Shown: positions 5,102 to 13,015 of the stretch, piece by piece
Numbering within the stretch: the first letter of the stretch is position 1
Layout of the letters: every line of letters begins with the position of its first letter
Assembly (NCBI GenBank): GCA_900320235.1
Contig: ONRO01000014.1
Coordinates: forward strand, 1-16,295
Origin: an uncultured Eubacteriales bacterium
Lineage (GTDB): Bacteria; Bacillota; Clostridia; Oscillospirales; Acutalibacteraceae
Length of the DNA stretch: 16,295 nucleotides
Direction of reading: 5' to 3'
Position numbers and translations under genes: made by a program
Notes under the pieces: generated by a model
The model's database searches: none
What the model was told of the DNA's origin: nothing
The model's input: only the letters and a program-made list of their open reading frames with translations

Positions 5102-6712
5102 TTACTCTGTATTATTAAGGAGATTGCGGCAGGCAAGGAATATTCCGGCAGATACTATTATATTCCATAGCAGCAGCGGACCGCCGAGCAGAGTTGTTGC
5201 AATATAGCCGAATTGTCCGGCAAAGCTTGACAGCACAACAAGTCCGGCTATTATTCCCGGAAGTGCAGTCATAACTATCATTGAAATATAGAATGTGATG
5301 AAAATACCGCCTGTGCTGTCAATGCCCACGAGTCTTTGTGCAAGTATATTTGCTGCTATATACAGTGTTCCGAAGCTTCCGTATGTAAGCATTGAAACGA
5401 TTATATCTATCGGATGACCTCCTGCGACAATCGCAAGCAGTCCAAAGGTTATTATCCCGTCAGTATAGGGCTTGATGATACCCGTTGCTGCAGCCATGAC
5501 TAGTTTTTTTACTGCACCGTCAGGTATCAGGTATATATACGGCTTTGTAAGCTCCTTCACCCAGTCGCCGGAAGCGCTGAAAAAGAACTGTATATATGCG
5601 AGTATTACCATTGCCGCAAGATAGATGATTGTCGGCTCAATATCAGGCTTTGCCTGCTTTATGCCGAATGTGATAACAAATCCGACAAACAGCAGCACAA
5701 ATGTATTGATATTGAAAAACATAAATCTTGAACGTCTGCTTCCTTCAAGAAGGTGCTTATGGAAAATCGCAGTTGCACCCTTTCCTCTTCTGACGCCTTT
5801 TTTACGAAGCTTTATCTCCTTATTGCCGAGCATTACCTTGTCTGTGAATTTACCCTCACGGACAGCCTCCCTGAATTCCTGATAGCTTTCCGCCTGAGAA
5901 AGAACATCCTCGTAGAAATCCAGCTTTGTAAGTATCAGTATTATCACCGACACAGCAGCACAAAGCAATGTCAGTGCGCCGAATACTATTATCTTGGCAG
6001 AATTCATTTCAAGTATCCCGAAAACAAGACCGTGCATCCATCCTATAAAAGGAATATATTCAAGTGCAGGCAGGGAAATTGCTGCAAAAAGGTTTTCCAC
6101 AGATATTCCTTTTACAAAAGAATAAATGATCACTGTACCGAGTGCAGAAAAAGCCATTGCATATATTATATATTTCATAACACTTGCTCTTACAGGATGT
6201 GTGCTTGCAAGGCAGAATATCATAAGCGTTACAAGCTGAACCATTACAAGCATCAGCACTATGCCGAGTATAAGTATAACTGTTTGTTCAACAGTCATAC
6301 TGAACATCTTGATTATCATACCGCCGTATGCAGCAAAGGTCACTACAAGCACCAGCATTGTTGCCAGCTGACGGCCTACACCGTAGATCAACACACGCTT
6401 CGGTGATACAGGTGCTACAAACATATTGTTTACATCACTCAGCGAAAAAAAGCTTGTTCCTGAGCTGAGTCCCTTCAAAAGTACGGGAATGCTTATGAAA
6501 AACAGTACTGCAAGATATGCACCGGAAAGAAGTCTCGGGTCGCTCCATATTTCTGAGCTTCCAAGATCACCGCCGGCTGTATATCCTCTTATTGCGCCAT
6601 AGAGCATACTTACTGCTACAAATGCATAAAGCAGAAATTTCAGCGGATGACGCAGAGTATCTATTATTTCATTTTTTATTGTTTTTCTCAGCAGATATGA
6701 TATTGCTCCCAA
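5102..6712 (-). CDS. ABC exporter permease, YthQ-like multi-TM protein
   Basis: A 536-aa integral membrane protein with roughly ten to twelve hydrophobic segments in two halves. A basic cytoplasmic stretch (LRKKGVRRGKGATAIFHKHLLEGSRRSRF) separates the halves. Overall it resembles the putative ABC exporter family of Bacillus YthQ; substrate unknown. The longest frame starts at a GTG (6721), but that codon overlaps the only Shine-Dalgarno (CGGAG). A TTG at 6712 lies eight bases after GGAG and is the better start, giving MGAISYLLRK. It has its own extended -10 promoter at 6746 and lies beyond the terminator that ends the ATPase transcript, so the likely partners are adjacent but separately promoted. 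Family assignment rests on topology and context. Confidence 0.85.
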   Translation of the reverse strand: MGAISYLLRKTIKNEIIDTLRHPLKFLLYAFVAVSMLYGAIRGYTAGGDLGSSEIWSDPRLLSGAYLAVLFFISIPVLLKGLSSGTSFFSLSDVNNMFVAPVSPKRVLIYGVGRQLATMLVLVVTFAAYGGMIIKMFSMTVEQTVILILGIVLMLVMVQLVTLMIFCLASTHPVRASVMKYIIYAMAFSALGTVIIYSFVKGISVENLFAAISLPALEYIPFIGWMHGLVFGILEMNSAKIIVFGALTLLCAAVSVIILILTKLDFYEDVLSQAESYQEFREAVREGKFTDKVMLGNKEIKLRKKGVRRGKGATAIFHKHLLEGSRRSRFMFFNINTFVLLFVGFVITFGIKQAKPDIEPTIIYLAAMVILAYIQFFFSASGDWVKELTKPYIYLIPDGAVKKLVMAAATGIIKPYTDGIITFGLLAIVAGGHPIDIIVSMLTYGSFGTLYIAANILAQRLVGIDSTGGIFITFYISMIVMTALPGIIAGLVVLSSFAGQFGYIATTLLGGPLLLWNIIVSAGIFLACRNLLNNTE

Positions 6713-6745
6713 TTCTTTCACTCCGTTTCAGCTCAGCTCTGACTA

Positions 6746-6754
6746 ATTATATCA
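6746..6754 (-). promoter_or_regulatory. Extended -10 promoter of the ABC permease
   Basis: On the minus strand TGA-TATAAT (6754-6746) is an extended -10 with a perfect core. No good -35 is found 16-18 bases upstream, which is typical of extended -10 promoters. The start site would be near 6739, giving a leader of about 27 bases before the TTG start. Confidence 0.55.
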
Positions 6755-6928
6755 TAATCTATATTTTTGCATTGGTTATTGCAAGGAATCTCACTCAGAA
6801 ATATTGAAAGCCGATTTTTTTAATCCGGCAGAGTACCGTTTTCAGCTCACTTCTTACGCAATATCAGATAAATAACATTTTATCCGGCATTTCGTGAAAT
6901 CCTCGTTATAATTTATTACTATTACAAT

Positions 6929-6971
6929 AAAAACGCTTCAGAGCAGATCATCCTGCACTGAAACGTTTTTT
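6929..6971. terminator. Bidirectional terminator between ABC ATPase and permease
   Basis: A long hairpin with arms 6929-6946 and 6953-6970 has three helical blocks (AAAAACG/CGTTTTT, TTCAG/CTGAA, GCAG/CTGC), two single mismatches and a 6-base loop. T runs follow on both strands. On the minus strand it ends the transcript leaving the ATPase gene, whose stop is 34 bases away. No plus-strand gene uses it. Confidence 0.88.
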
Positions 6972-7005
6972 CATTTACAGAATCAATCCTGATACTGTCT
7001 GCATA

Positions 7006-7725
7006 TTATTTGTTTTCACTGTCATTTTTATTTCTTTCGGTAATATTAAAGAAAAGCTCCTCAAGATTTTCTCCGCTTTCTTCAACAAACTTTCTTGTTC
7101 TTTCGGCTTCTATTCTTCCGTTCATCATAATAAATACCCTGTCCCATATATCTTCTACACTTTCAAGCATATGAGTTGAAATTATGATCGTTGTTCCCTT
7201 TGCCTTCAGTTCATTCAGCATTGCTTTCAGTTCCTTTATGGCATGGGGATCCAGTCCGACAAGAGGTTCGTCAAAAAGTATTACTCTCGGCGCTATCAGC
7301 ATGGCACAGCAGATACTGATCTTCTGCTGCATACCCTTTGACAGCTCTTTTCCCAGCTTATCACGCTTGTCTGTAAGCTCAAAACGGCGCATGAGATCAT
7401 TTGCACGGTCTTCCCAGTTTTCAAGACTATATGCACGGGCAATGAATTCCATATGCTCCCACACAGTCAGCAGCTCATAAGGTGCCGGTATCTCCGGTAC
7501 ATAACCAAGTATTTTTTTAGCATCTGTACTCTTATTATTATAGCCGCAAAGCTCGATCTCTCCCTCAAAACGAAGCAGACCGGCGATACATTTGATCGCT
7601 GTCGATTTTCCCGCTCCGTTCGGTCCGGCGAGTACAGCTGTTTCTCCGTCATTGACCATAAAACTCAGGTTATCATTTGCTACAAAGCGATGATATTTTT
7701 TTGTCAGATGAGATACGTTAAGCAA
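7006..7725 (-). CDS. ABC transporter ATP-binding protein
   Basis: A 239-aa cytoplasmic nucleotide-binding subunit. Walker A is GPNGAGKST (residues 34-42), the signature is LSKGMQQK (128-135), Walker B is VILFDEP (148-154), the D-loop follows as GLD and the switch histidine is in STHMLE (H185). The Q-loop position reads GYVPE, so the usual glutamine is replaced by glutamate, as in many ABC-2-type exporter ATPases. The start appears to be TTG: no ATG or GTG lies near the family start. The Shine-Dalgarno is weak (GAGG 12 bases away), which suggests low initiation or coupling to deoD, whose stop is 33 bases upstream. It probably energises the permease at 5102-6712. Confidence 0.95.
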   Translation of the reverse strand: MLNVSHLTKKYHRFVANDNLSFMVNDGETAVLAGPNGAGKSTAIKCIAGLLRFEGEIELCGYNNKSTDAKKILGYVPEIPAPYELLTVWEHMEFIARAYSLENWEDRANDLMRRFELTDKRDKLGKELSKGMQQKISICCAMLIAPRVILFDEPLVGLDPHAIKELKAMLNELKAKGTTIIISTHMLESVEDIWDRVFIMMNGRIEAERTRKFVEESGENLEELFFNITERNKNDSENK

Positions 7726-7758
7726 GATTATCCACTTCCTCTATCAGCTTTATAAGTT

Positions 7759-8457
7759 TCAGACAGTTCCGAGGGCTATTTTTACCATATCCTCAAATGT
7801 TGTCTGACGTTCCTGCGCACTGCAGGACAGACCTGTAAGCGGACAATCTGAAATTGTACAGATACAAAGCGCTTTTTTACCCGCTCTTGCTGCATTATAA
7901 TACAGTGCAGCACTTTCCATTTCTGTTGCAAGTACTCCCATTTTACGCCACTGAGCAAGTGTTCCTGATTCATCATAGAATGTATCTGTACAAAGTAATG
8001 TTCCGACATGAACCTGCATTCCGAGTTCAGCAGCACAGTCATCTGCTCTTCTGAGAAGCTCATATGATGCAGCTGCAACAGGAGTGAACGGCAATCCGAA
8101 TTGTTTTGCATATGTCGAACCCGTACAGCTGGCAAGACCAAGAACAACATCACGAAGCCCGAGTTTTTCACTTATTGCTCCTGCTGTTCCGATACGTATG
8201 ATACTGTCAGCATCATATTCATTAAAAAGCTCATATGAATATATTCCCATCGACGGCATACCCATACCGCTTGCCATTACTGTAAGCTCTTTGTCATGAT
8301 ATTTTCCGGTATATGCATACATTCCCCTGACATCATTCACAAGCTTTGCATCTTCAAGGTATTTTTCAGCAATATACTTTGCTCTCAGAGGATCTCCGGG
8401 CATCAGAACCGTTTTTGCGATCTCGCCTTTTTCAGCTCTGTTATGAGGTGTTGACAT
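7759..8457 (-). CDS. deoD: Purine nucleoside phosphorylase, DeoD type
   Basis: This enzyme phosphorolyses purine (deoxy)nucleosides to free base and (deoxy)ribose 1-phosphate in nucleoside salvage. The 232-aa protein matches the hexameric bacterial DeoD family. The N-terminal TPHNRAEKGEIA carries the conserved His5, MPGDPLRA is the phosphate-binding loop, RIGTAGA follows at residues 88-94, GTLLCTDTFY and ATEMESAALY form the base and ribose sites, and TISD ends in Asp204, the proton donor that pairs with Arg217 in AQERQTTF. The segment between them (CPLTGLSC) differs from the E. coli sequence but keeps the spacing. The ATG follows GGAGG by seven bases. It lies 57 bases after the two-TM protein gene and 33 bases before the ABC ATPase without a terminator, so cotranscription is likely. 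Confidence 0.97.
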   Translation of the reverse strand: MSTPHNRAEKGEIAKTVLMPGDPLRAKYIAEKYLEDAKLVNDVRGMYAYTGKYHDKELTVMASGMGMPSMGIYSYELFNEYDADSIIRIGTAGAISEKLGLRDVVLGLASCTGSTYAKQFGLPFTPVAAASYELLRRADDCAAELGMQVHVGTLLCTDTFYDESGTLAQWRKMGVLATEMESAALYYNAARAGKKALCICTISDCPLTGLSCSAQERQTTFEDMVKIALGTV

Positions 8458-8514
8458 AATTATTCCTCCCTCTGTCCTTCCGGCCGATTTACCGGAAAAT
8501 AGTACTCAATCAGC

Positions 8515-9114
8515 TTAATTTATGCTTCTTTCTGCATGATACTGTCTGTTGACCTTATAAATTGTAACTTTGCTTCCGGGCTGTATTTCCTCCCAGCCTT
8601 CTTCATACCATTCTACCATAGGACAGAACTGCTTTTCATTTTCAGACCAGACCTTCAGGCAATGTGTGTTTTTAGTTGTCACAAATTTTTCAACTACTTC
8701 TCCGTCAAAAGCACCATATTTGCTTTTAAAGATAAGTGCAGCCTGAATTCCGGAATATACAAGTCCGGCAATAGGCAGAATATATCCATATATCGGAGCA
8801 GATTTGAATATCATAAATGCTCCGACGGAAAGTGAGATTATCAGAATTATTCCTCCGAAGAATGCACATGAAAACATGTTTTTCTTCTTCTGAATTTCAA
8901 GTTCCTTTGATGTAAGTCCCCTGTAATTCAGTTTCCTTACATCAGTTCTGTACTTTCGATAACTTTTTGCATCATCATTTTCCTCTGAAAAACTATCCAG
9001 TGCATCACTGCCAAGAAGATATTCATAGTCATTATCCCCTGCTGCAGATGACGGTGCAGTATTTCCGGTATTCTCTGTATCATTATTATTAAAGATTTCA
9101 TTTTCGTTTGACAT
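8515..9114 (-). CDS. Hypothetical two-TM protein, 199 aa
   Basis: Family not recognised. The first 60 or so residues are acidic, Asn/Ser-rich and probably disordered (DNDYEYLLGSDALDSFSEEND). A basic stretch (KELEIQKKK) follows, then two hydrophobic segments at about residues 79-102 and 107-127 forming a hairpin. A C-terminal soluble domain of about 70 residues is likely beta-rich (GEVVEKFV, HCLKVW, PMVEWYEEGWEEIQPGSKVTIYKV). Its layout loosely recalls small membrane-anchored beta domains such as DUF3592, but this is only an impression. The frame opens eight codons earlier, yet GGAGGT lies five bases before the ATG at 9114, which fixes the start. It sits between the DUF6062-like gene (71 bases) and deoD (57 bases). 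Confidence 0.85.
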   Translation of the reverse strand: MSNENEIFNNNDTENTGNTAPSSAAGDNDYEYLLGSDALDSFSEENDDAKSYRKYRTDVRKLNYRGLTSKELEIQKKKNMFSCAFFGGIILIISLSVGAFMIFKSAPIYGYILPIAGLVYSGIQAALIFKSKYGAFDGEVVEKFVTTKNTHCLKVWSENEKQFCPMVEWYEEGWEEIQPGSKVTIYKVNRQYHAERSIN

Positions 9115-9185
9115 ATAGACCTCCGCTTTATTCAACATTTTTATTTTGCACAGCTATACCATATTTCAGGCAGCTGTTTTTCTTC

Positions 9186-9908
9186 TTATTCTTCTTCCTC
9201 TTCAAATTCCTCCATATCCTCAGTCGGGATAAGCTCGCCAGTCAGGAATTCTATCGAGCGTTCAATACTGTCTTTTGTTCCTGCCCAGTTATTGCTGCCG
9301 ATACTGCGGTAATCTGTCATAGAAGCAAAATGGTGAACATCCTCTCTCAGCTTATTGAGATATGTGCCTGTCAGTCTTGAAGTTTCTTCATAGAACGCCT
9401 GATAGCTTTTTCCAAGCCCCTTCTGATCGACATTCATCAGCAGATAAAAATGTTCAAGACAGATAAACTGCTGCTGAGAATAGAGTTGTCTGAATTCCGG
9501 CTCACTTATCCACATTGCATGGACAATACGCACCATATTCTCCATATTCTGCTTTATATCACGGCAGATAAAACAATCTCCGAGCATTGCTCCCAGAGCT
9601 GCCATTTTCTTCTTATCCGGTTTTTTAGGCGGCACAACAGGTACAAACTGTTCCGAGATCTGCTGAAGATGGCTTTCAAGTATCAATGCATTTGAAAGAC
9701 GTTTTCCAAGTCGGACCATCTGTTCAAAATGGCGAAAACAAAAGCCCTGTTCATTTGTTTTTATTCTGACGCTTGGTTCCATCATTGCTGAACCTGTAAT
9801 ATACTCTGCTTTACGTTCTTCAAGCATTTCCCTCATTCTGCACATCGGACACCTGTCCCTCGGCAAAAAGACATCATTCACCGGAATACTGCAAATATTC
9901 TCCTGCAC
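9186..9908 (-). CDS. DUF6062-like protein with two CxxC/CxxH modules
   Basis: A 240-aa soluble protein resembling the DUF6062 family of Firmicutes, recognised from the opening ENICSIPVNDVF and SMMEPSVR...TNEQGFCFRHFEQM. Function unknown. Counting from the chosen start, Cys20-x2-Cys23 and Cys57-x2-His60 form one set and Cys112-x2-Cys115 and Cys150-x2-His153 form a second with nearly identical spacing (33 and 34 residues). This implies an internal duplication with two probable zinc sites. The C-terminus is a run of glutamates. The longest frame starts at GTG 9917, but that codon overlaps the GGGAG site. The GTG at 9908 is eight bases from it and yields MQENICSIPVN, the better family fit. It is likely first in a unit with the two-TM protein, deoD and the ABC ATPase. 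Confidence 0.85.
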   Translation of the reverse strand: MQENICSIPVNDVFLPRDRCPMCRMREMLEERKAEYITGSAMMEPSVRIKTNEQGFCFRHFEQMVRLGKRLSNALILESHLQQISEQFVPVVPPKKPDKKKMAALGAMLGDCFICRDIKQNMENMVRIVHAMWISEPEFRQLYSQQQFICLEHFYLLMNVDQKGLGKSYQAFYEETSRLTGTYLNKLREDVHHFASMTDYRSIGSNNWAGTKDSIERSIEFLTGELIPTEDMEEFEEEEE

Positions 9909-10019
9909 ATTTGTCACTCCCTTATCGATTTATTAATTACACAATATTTGTGATAATTTTTTACCCCAGTCTGATCATTGTATAATCATATTGTAGAAAA
10001 TGTTATTAATCAGACATTA

Positions 10020-10047
10020 GTTATAAATTAATTATACAATATGTCAA
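10020..10047 (-). promoter_or_regulatory. Sigma-A promoter for the DUF6062-deoD-ABC unit
   Basis: On the minus strand TTGACA (10047-10042), 16 bases, TATAAC (10025-10020): 6/6 and 5/6 matches. The predicted leader is about 105 bases. Two inverted repeats (9977-9986/10031-10040 and 9969-9975/10009-10015) overlap or follow it. They could be operator or leader structure. Confidence 0.65.
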
Positions 10048-10076
10048 CACAAATGTAAACAAAAAAATATTCATCA

Positions 10077-10099
10077 GCGTCGCCGGCGACGCACTATCG
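10077..10099. repeat. GC-rich palindromic element, copy 2
   Basis: GCGTCGCCGGCGACGC (10077-10092) is a perfect 16-base palindrome in AT-rich surroundings. It overlaps GACGCACTATCG (10088-10099), which matches 819-830 beside the other GC-rich palindrome at 11 of 12 bases in the same orientation. Two similar islands in unrelated spacers suggest a small dispersed palindromic repeat family. Confidence 0.55.
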
Positions 10100-10289
10100 C
10101 TGCGTATACACTATGCTCTGACAGAGAAGTACTGTTGCACTCCCGCTGTACTAATATTTCCTTACCATTACTATTCTTTGAATTTATCAAAAGAATTACC
10201 GTAATCAATCGTATCCGTTTCAGTTACCATGGCAGTAAGTTTATTCAGGCAGCTTCACTACCCCTGTTATTAAGACTAACAAACCTGAA

Positions 10290-10516
10290 CACGCTCATAT
10301 AAAGCTGACCGATGTCTGAAGTAAGATAAAGTAAAACCAGGCTATCCACGCTCACACAAGACTAATCTACCCTGTTACTTCTGATTCCCGAGTCCGGTTT
10401 CCTCAGGCGATCCAACTTCCTGAGTTTTCAGTGTAACAACTCTTCCCACGCTATCATAAAGCCAATCGCCGGAGTAACTAAAAATATTTATATATTTCCG
10501 GCTCACATAAACAAGC
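10290..10516 (-). repeat. Degenerate recurring motif, four copies
   Basis: On the minus strand a motif near CTTTATATGAGCGTG recurs starting at about 10516, 10463, 10362 and 10305 (steps of 53, 101 and 57 bases). Copies read GCTTGTTTATGTGAGCCGG, GGCTTTATGATAGCGTGG, GTCTTGTGTGAGCGTGG and GCTTTATATGAGCGTG. Two translate alike (LYDSVGRVVTL and LYMSVFRFVSL). A further copy lies at 5034-5017. Origin unknown: decayed coding repeats, a mobile element remnant or a structured RNA are all possible. Confidence 0.4.
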
Positions 10517-10538
10517 GGCACAAGCCTCTGCCTGTACC
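10517..10538 (-). terminator. Possible weak terminator after pyrG
   Basis: On the minus strand GGTACAGGC (10538-10530) pairs with GCTTGTGCC (10525-10517), nine pairs including two G-U, with a 4-base loop, 12 bases after the pyrG stop. The following GCTTGTTTATG is a poor T run, so termination may be incomplete. Confidence 0.4.
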
Positions 10539-10550
10539 GTTGTTCTGTTA

Positions 10551-12185
10551 TTATTCGAACTCTATCTGTCCGTTTTCATCCTCCATTTTCTCTGCTGCAG
10601 CCTTGACAAACTCACGGAACAGCGGATGTGCATGGTTCGGACGGCTCTTGAATTCCGGATGATACTGTACACCTATGTAAAAACGATTCGCCGGTATTTC
10701 AACTGCTTCAACAAGAAGACCGTTCGGTGATGTTCCGGTAAAGATCATTCCATTTGCCTCAAATTCACTGCGGAATTCATTATTGAATTCGTAGCGGTGA
10801 CGATGACGCTCGGAAACTTCTGTCTTACCGTATGAATTCTCCATAATAGTATTCTTGCGTACCTTGCATGGATATGCGCCGAGTCTCATTGTTCCGCCCA
10901 TATCAACAATTCCCTTCTGATCAGGCATCAGATCGATTACCTTATGCTTGCTGTCAGGAGCAAATTCACCTGAATCAGCATCTGAAAAACCGAGAACATT
11001 TCTTGCAAATTCTATTACTGCAGTCTGCATTCCAAGACAGATTCCAAGATACGGGATATCATGCTCTCTTGCATATTTTGCAGCAATTATCTTGCCCTCT
11101 ACACCACGGTTGCCGAAACCGCCTGGAACAAGTATTCCGTCAACATCACCAAGAAGCTCATCAGCAGTATACTCTGTAATAAGCTCTGTATCTATCCAAT
11201 GGATATCAATGAATGCCTTGTTTTCATAACCTGCATGACGGAGTGCCTCTGCAACTGAAAGATATGCATCGTGCAGCTGTACATATTTTCCGCATAATGC
11301 GATTCTTACTGTCTTTTCACGGGCATTGATCCTGTCAAGCATTTCCTGCCATTCGCTCATATCCGCCTTCGGTGCATTGATATGAAGCTCCCGGCATACT
11401 ATATCACTGAAATGTGCCTTCTCAAGCATCAGCGGTGCCTGATAGAGAACCGGAATTGTCATATTCTCGATAACGCAGTCATCCTTTACATGACAGAACA
11501 TTGCGATCTTTTTGAATATGCTTTTGTCCTCGATCGGCTCATCGCTTCTCAGAACCATGATATCAGGATTGATACCAAGTGAACGCAGCTCCTTTGCGCT
11601 GTGCTGGGCAGGCTTTGATTTATGCTCCTGGCTTGCTTTCAGATACGGCACAAGACATACATGTATGAAAAGGCTGTTATCCTGACCTACCTCAACGCTT
11701 ACCTGACGGATAGCCTCAAGGAAGGGCTGACTTTCTATATCGCCGACTGTTCCGCCGATCTCTGTTATGACAACATCAGCGTCGCTGTCCTTGCCGACTG
11801 CATATATGAACGATTTTATCTCATTTGTTATATGCGGAATTACCTGAACTGTTTCTCCGAGGTAATCACCGCGGCGCTCCTTATCAAGTACATTTGAATA
11901 TACCTTGCCGGTTGTCAGATTAGAGAACTTATTAAGATTTTCGTCAATAAAACGCTCATAGTGACCAAGGTCGAGGTCGGTTTCTGCACCGTCCTCTGTT
12001 ACATATACCTCGCCGTGCTGATACGGACTCATTGTTCCGGGATCAACATTTATATATGGATCAAGCTTCTGTGCTGCAACCTTCAGACCTCTCGCCTTGA
12101 GAAGTCTTCCGAGAGATGCCGCAGTTATACCTTTTCCAAGTCCGGATACAACGCCGCCCGTGACGAATATATACTTAGTTGTCAT
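10551..12185 (-). CDS. pyrG: CTP synthase
   Basis: This enzyme converts UTP to CTP with ATP and glutamine in the cytoplasm. The 544-aa length is standard. The synthetase half begins with KYIFVTGGVVSGLGKG (P-loop at residues 10-19) and contains QKLDPYINVDPGTM and TEIGGTVGDIES. The class I glutamine amidotransferase half has PGGFG (354-358) and the catalytic triad Cys383 in GICLGMQ, His509 and Glu511 in YHPEF. All key residues are present. Its ATG overlaps the preceding dapF stop as ATGA, with AGGAG ten bases upstream, so translation is probably coupled to the CarB-DapF frame. Placement behind carA-carB fits a pyrimidine role. No internal promoter or CTP-sensing G-rich attenuator is seen before it; such an element could not fit in the overlap. 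Confidence 0.98.
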   Translation of the reverse strand: MTTKYIFVTGGVVSGLGKGITAASLGRLLKARGLKVAAQKLDPYINVDPGTMSPYQHGEVYVTEDGAETDLDLGHYERFIDENLNKFSNLTTGKVYSNVLDKERRGDYLGETVQVIPHITNEIKSFIYAVGKDSDADVVITEIGGTVGDIESQPFLEAIRQVSVEVGQDNSLFIHVCLVPYLKASQEHKSKPAQHSAKELRSLGINPDIMVLRSDEPIEDKSIFKKIAMFCHVKDDCVIENMTIPVLYQAPLMLEKAHFSDIVCRELHINAPKADMSEWQEMLDRINAREKTVRIALCGKYVQLHDAYLSVAEALRHAGYENKAFIDIHWIDTELITEYTADELLGDVDGILVPGGFGNRGVEGKIIAAKYAREHDIPYLGICLGMQTAVIEFARNVLGFSDADSGEFAPDSKHKVIDLMPDQKGIVDMGGTMRLGAYPCKVRKNTIMENSYGKTEVSERHRHRYEFNNEFRSEFEANGMIFTGTSPNGLLVEAVEIPANRFYIGVQYHPEFKSRPNHAHPLFREFVKAAAEKMEDENGQIEFE

Positions 12186-13015
12186 AACTCTATTTCTCCT
12201 TCAAATACTGTTTCGGCAACACCTGTCAGATATACTGTTTCGTCTGTATATTCAATAATAAGATTGCCGCCCTTTAGCTTTACGGTAATGGGAGTATTCT
12301 TTTTGCACAGTCCGTTCTCAACTGCTGCAACTGCAACAGCGCAGGCTCCTGTACCACACGCCCATGTTTCGCCTGTACCTCTTTCCCAGACTCTCATTTC
12401 AATTGTATGCTCATCAATGACCTTTACAAATTCCGCATTTACTCTTTCCGGGAAAAGCTCGCTGTTTTCAAAGAGCGGTCCGATTTTTTCAAGGTTGATC
12501 TTTTCAACATTATTGCAGAATACAACAGCATGCGGATTACCCATTGAAACGCAGGTGATATTATAGTCTTCACCGCCTATATTTACAGGCTCATTTATTA
12601 CCTTCGGTTTATCAATCGCAACAGGTACAAGCTCGCTTGAAAGCTCTGCCTTGCCCATATCCACCTTGAATACATCATTCTGACCATCATGGCGGTAAAC
12701 CTTGATCGTTTTGATACCGCTGAGAGTTTCAACAGTTATTGTCTTTCCTCTGACCATATCGTGATCGCAGAGGTATTTTGCGATACAGCGTATACCGTTT
12801 CCGCACATTTTGCCCTCTGAACCGTCTGCATTATACATCTTCATCTTTGCATCTGCTACATCTGACGGACAGATAAGTATTACGCCATCTCCGCCGATAC
12901 CGTAACGTCTGTCACTGAAACGTACTGCAAGTCCTTCAGGGTTATTTATCTTCTGATCAAAGCAATTGAAGTAAATATAGTCATTACCTGTACCCTGCAT
13001 CTTTGTGAATTTCAT
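12182..13015 (-). other. dapF: DapF domain with possible internal start
   Basis: The DapF part is 277 aa, about the family length (274 in E. coli). It opens MKFTKMQGTGNDYIY and keeps RRYGIGGDG, YNADGSEGKMCGNG (Cys71), SMGNPHAV and ERGTGETWACGTGAC (Cys220), so it should be active. The ATG at 13015 is in frame with carB and is preceded by AAAAGG six bases upstream, a moderate ribosome binding site. This start also forms ATGA, with a TGA (13014-13012) in an alternative frame, the overlap style used at dapF-pyrG. Separate production of DapF by internal initiation is therefore possible alongside the fusion. Confidence 0.85.

Larger units (their letters stand above)
9918..10550. other. Gene-free 633-base spacer downstream of pyrG
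   Basis: No convincing gene. From right to left it holds a possible pyrG terminator (10517-10538), recurring motif copies (10290-10516), unassigned sequence, a GC-rich palindromic element (10077-10099), and an AT-rich promoter region (9960-10047) with two nested inverted repeats: ATTGTATAAT 9977-9986 with ATTATACAAT 10031-10040, and GTCTGAT 9969-9975 with ATCAGAC 10009-10015. Confidence 0.6.

Noticed and set aside
5753..6406. 217-codon plus-strand frame
   Set aside because: Antisense to the ABC permease; its Tyr/His/Cys-rich product is typical of the mirror frame of a hydrophobic gene.
10077..10516. CRISPR array or tandem repeat in the 633-base spacer
   Set aside because: Motif copies are degenerate and irregularly spaced, with no identical direct repeats or uniform spacers.
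11961..12566. 201-codon plus-strand frame across the dapF-pyrG junction
   Set aside because: Antisense to two well-supported enzymes, with no ribosome binding site or family features.
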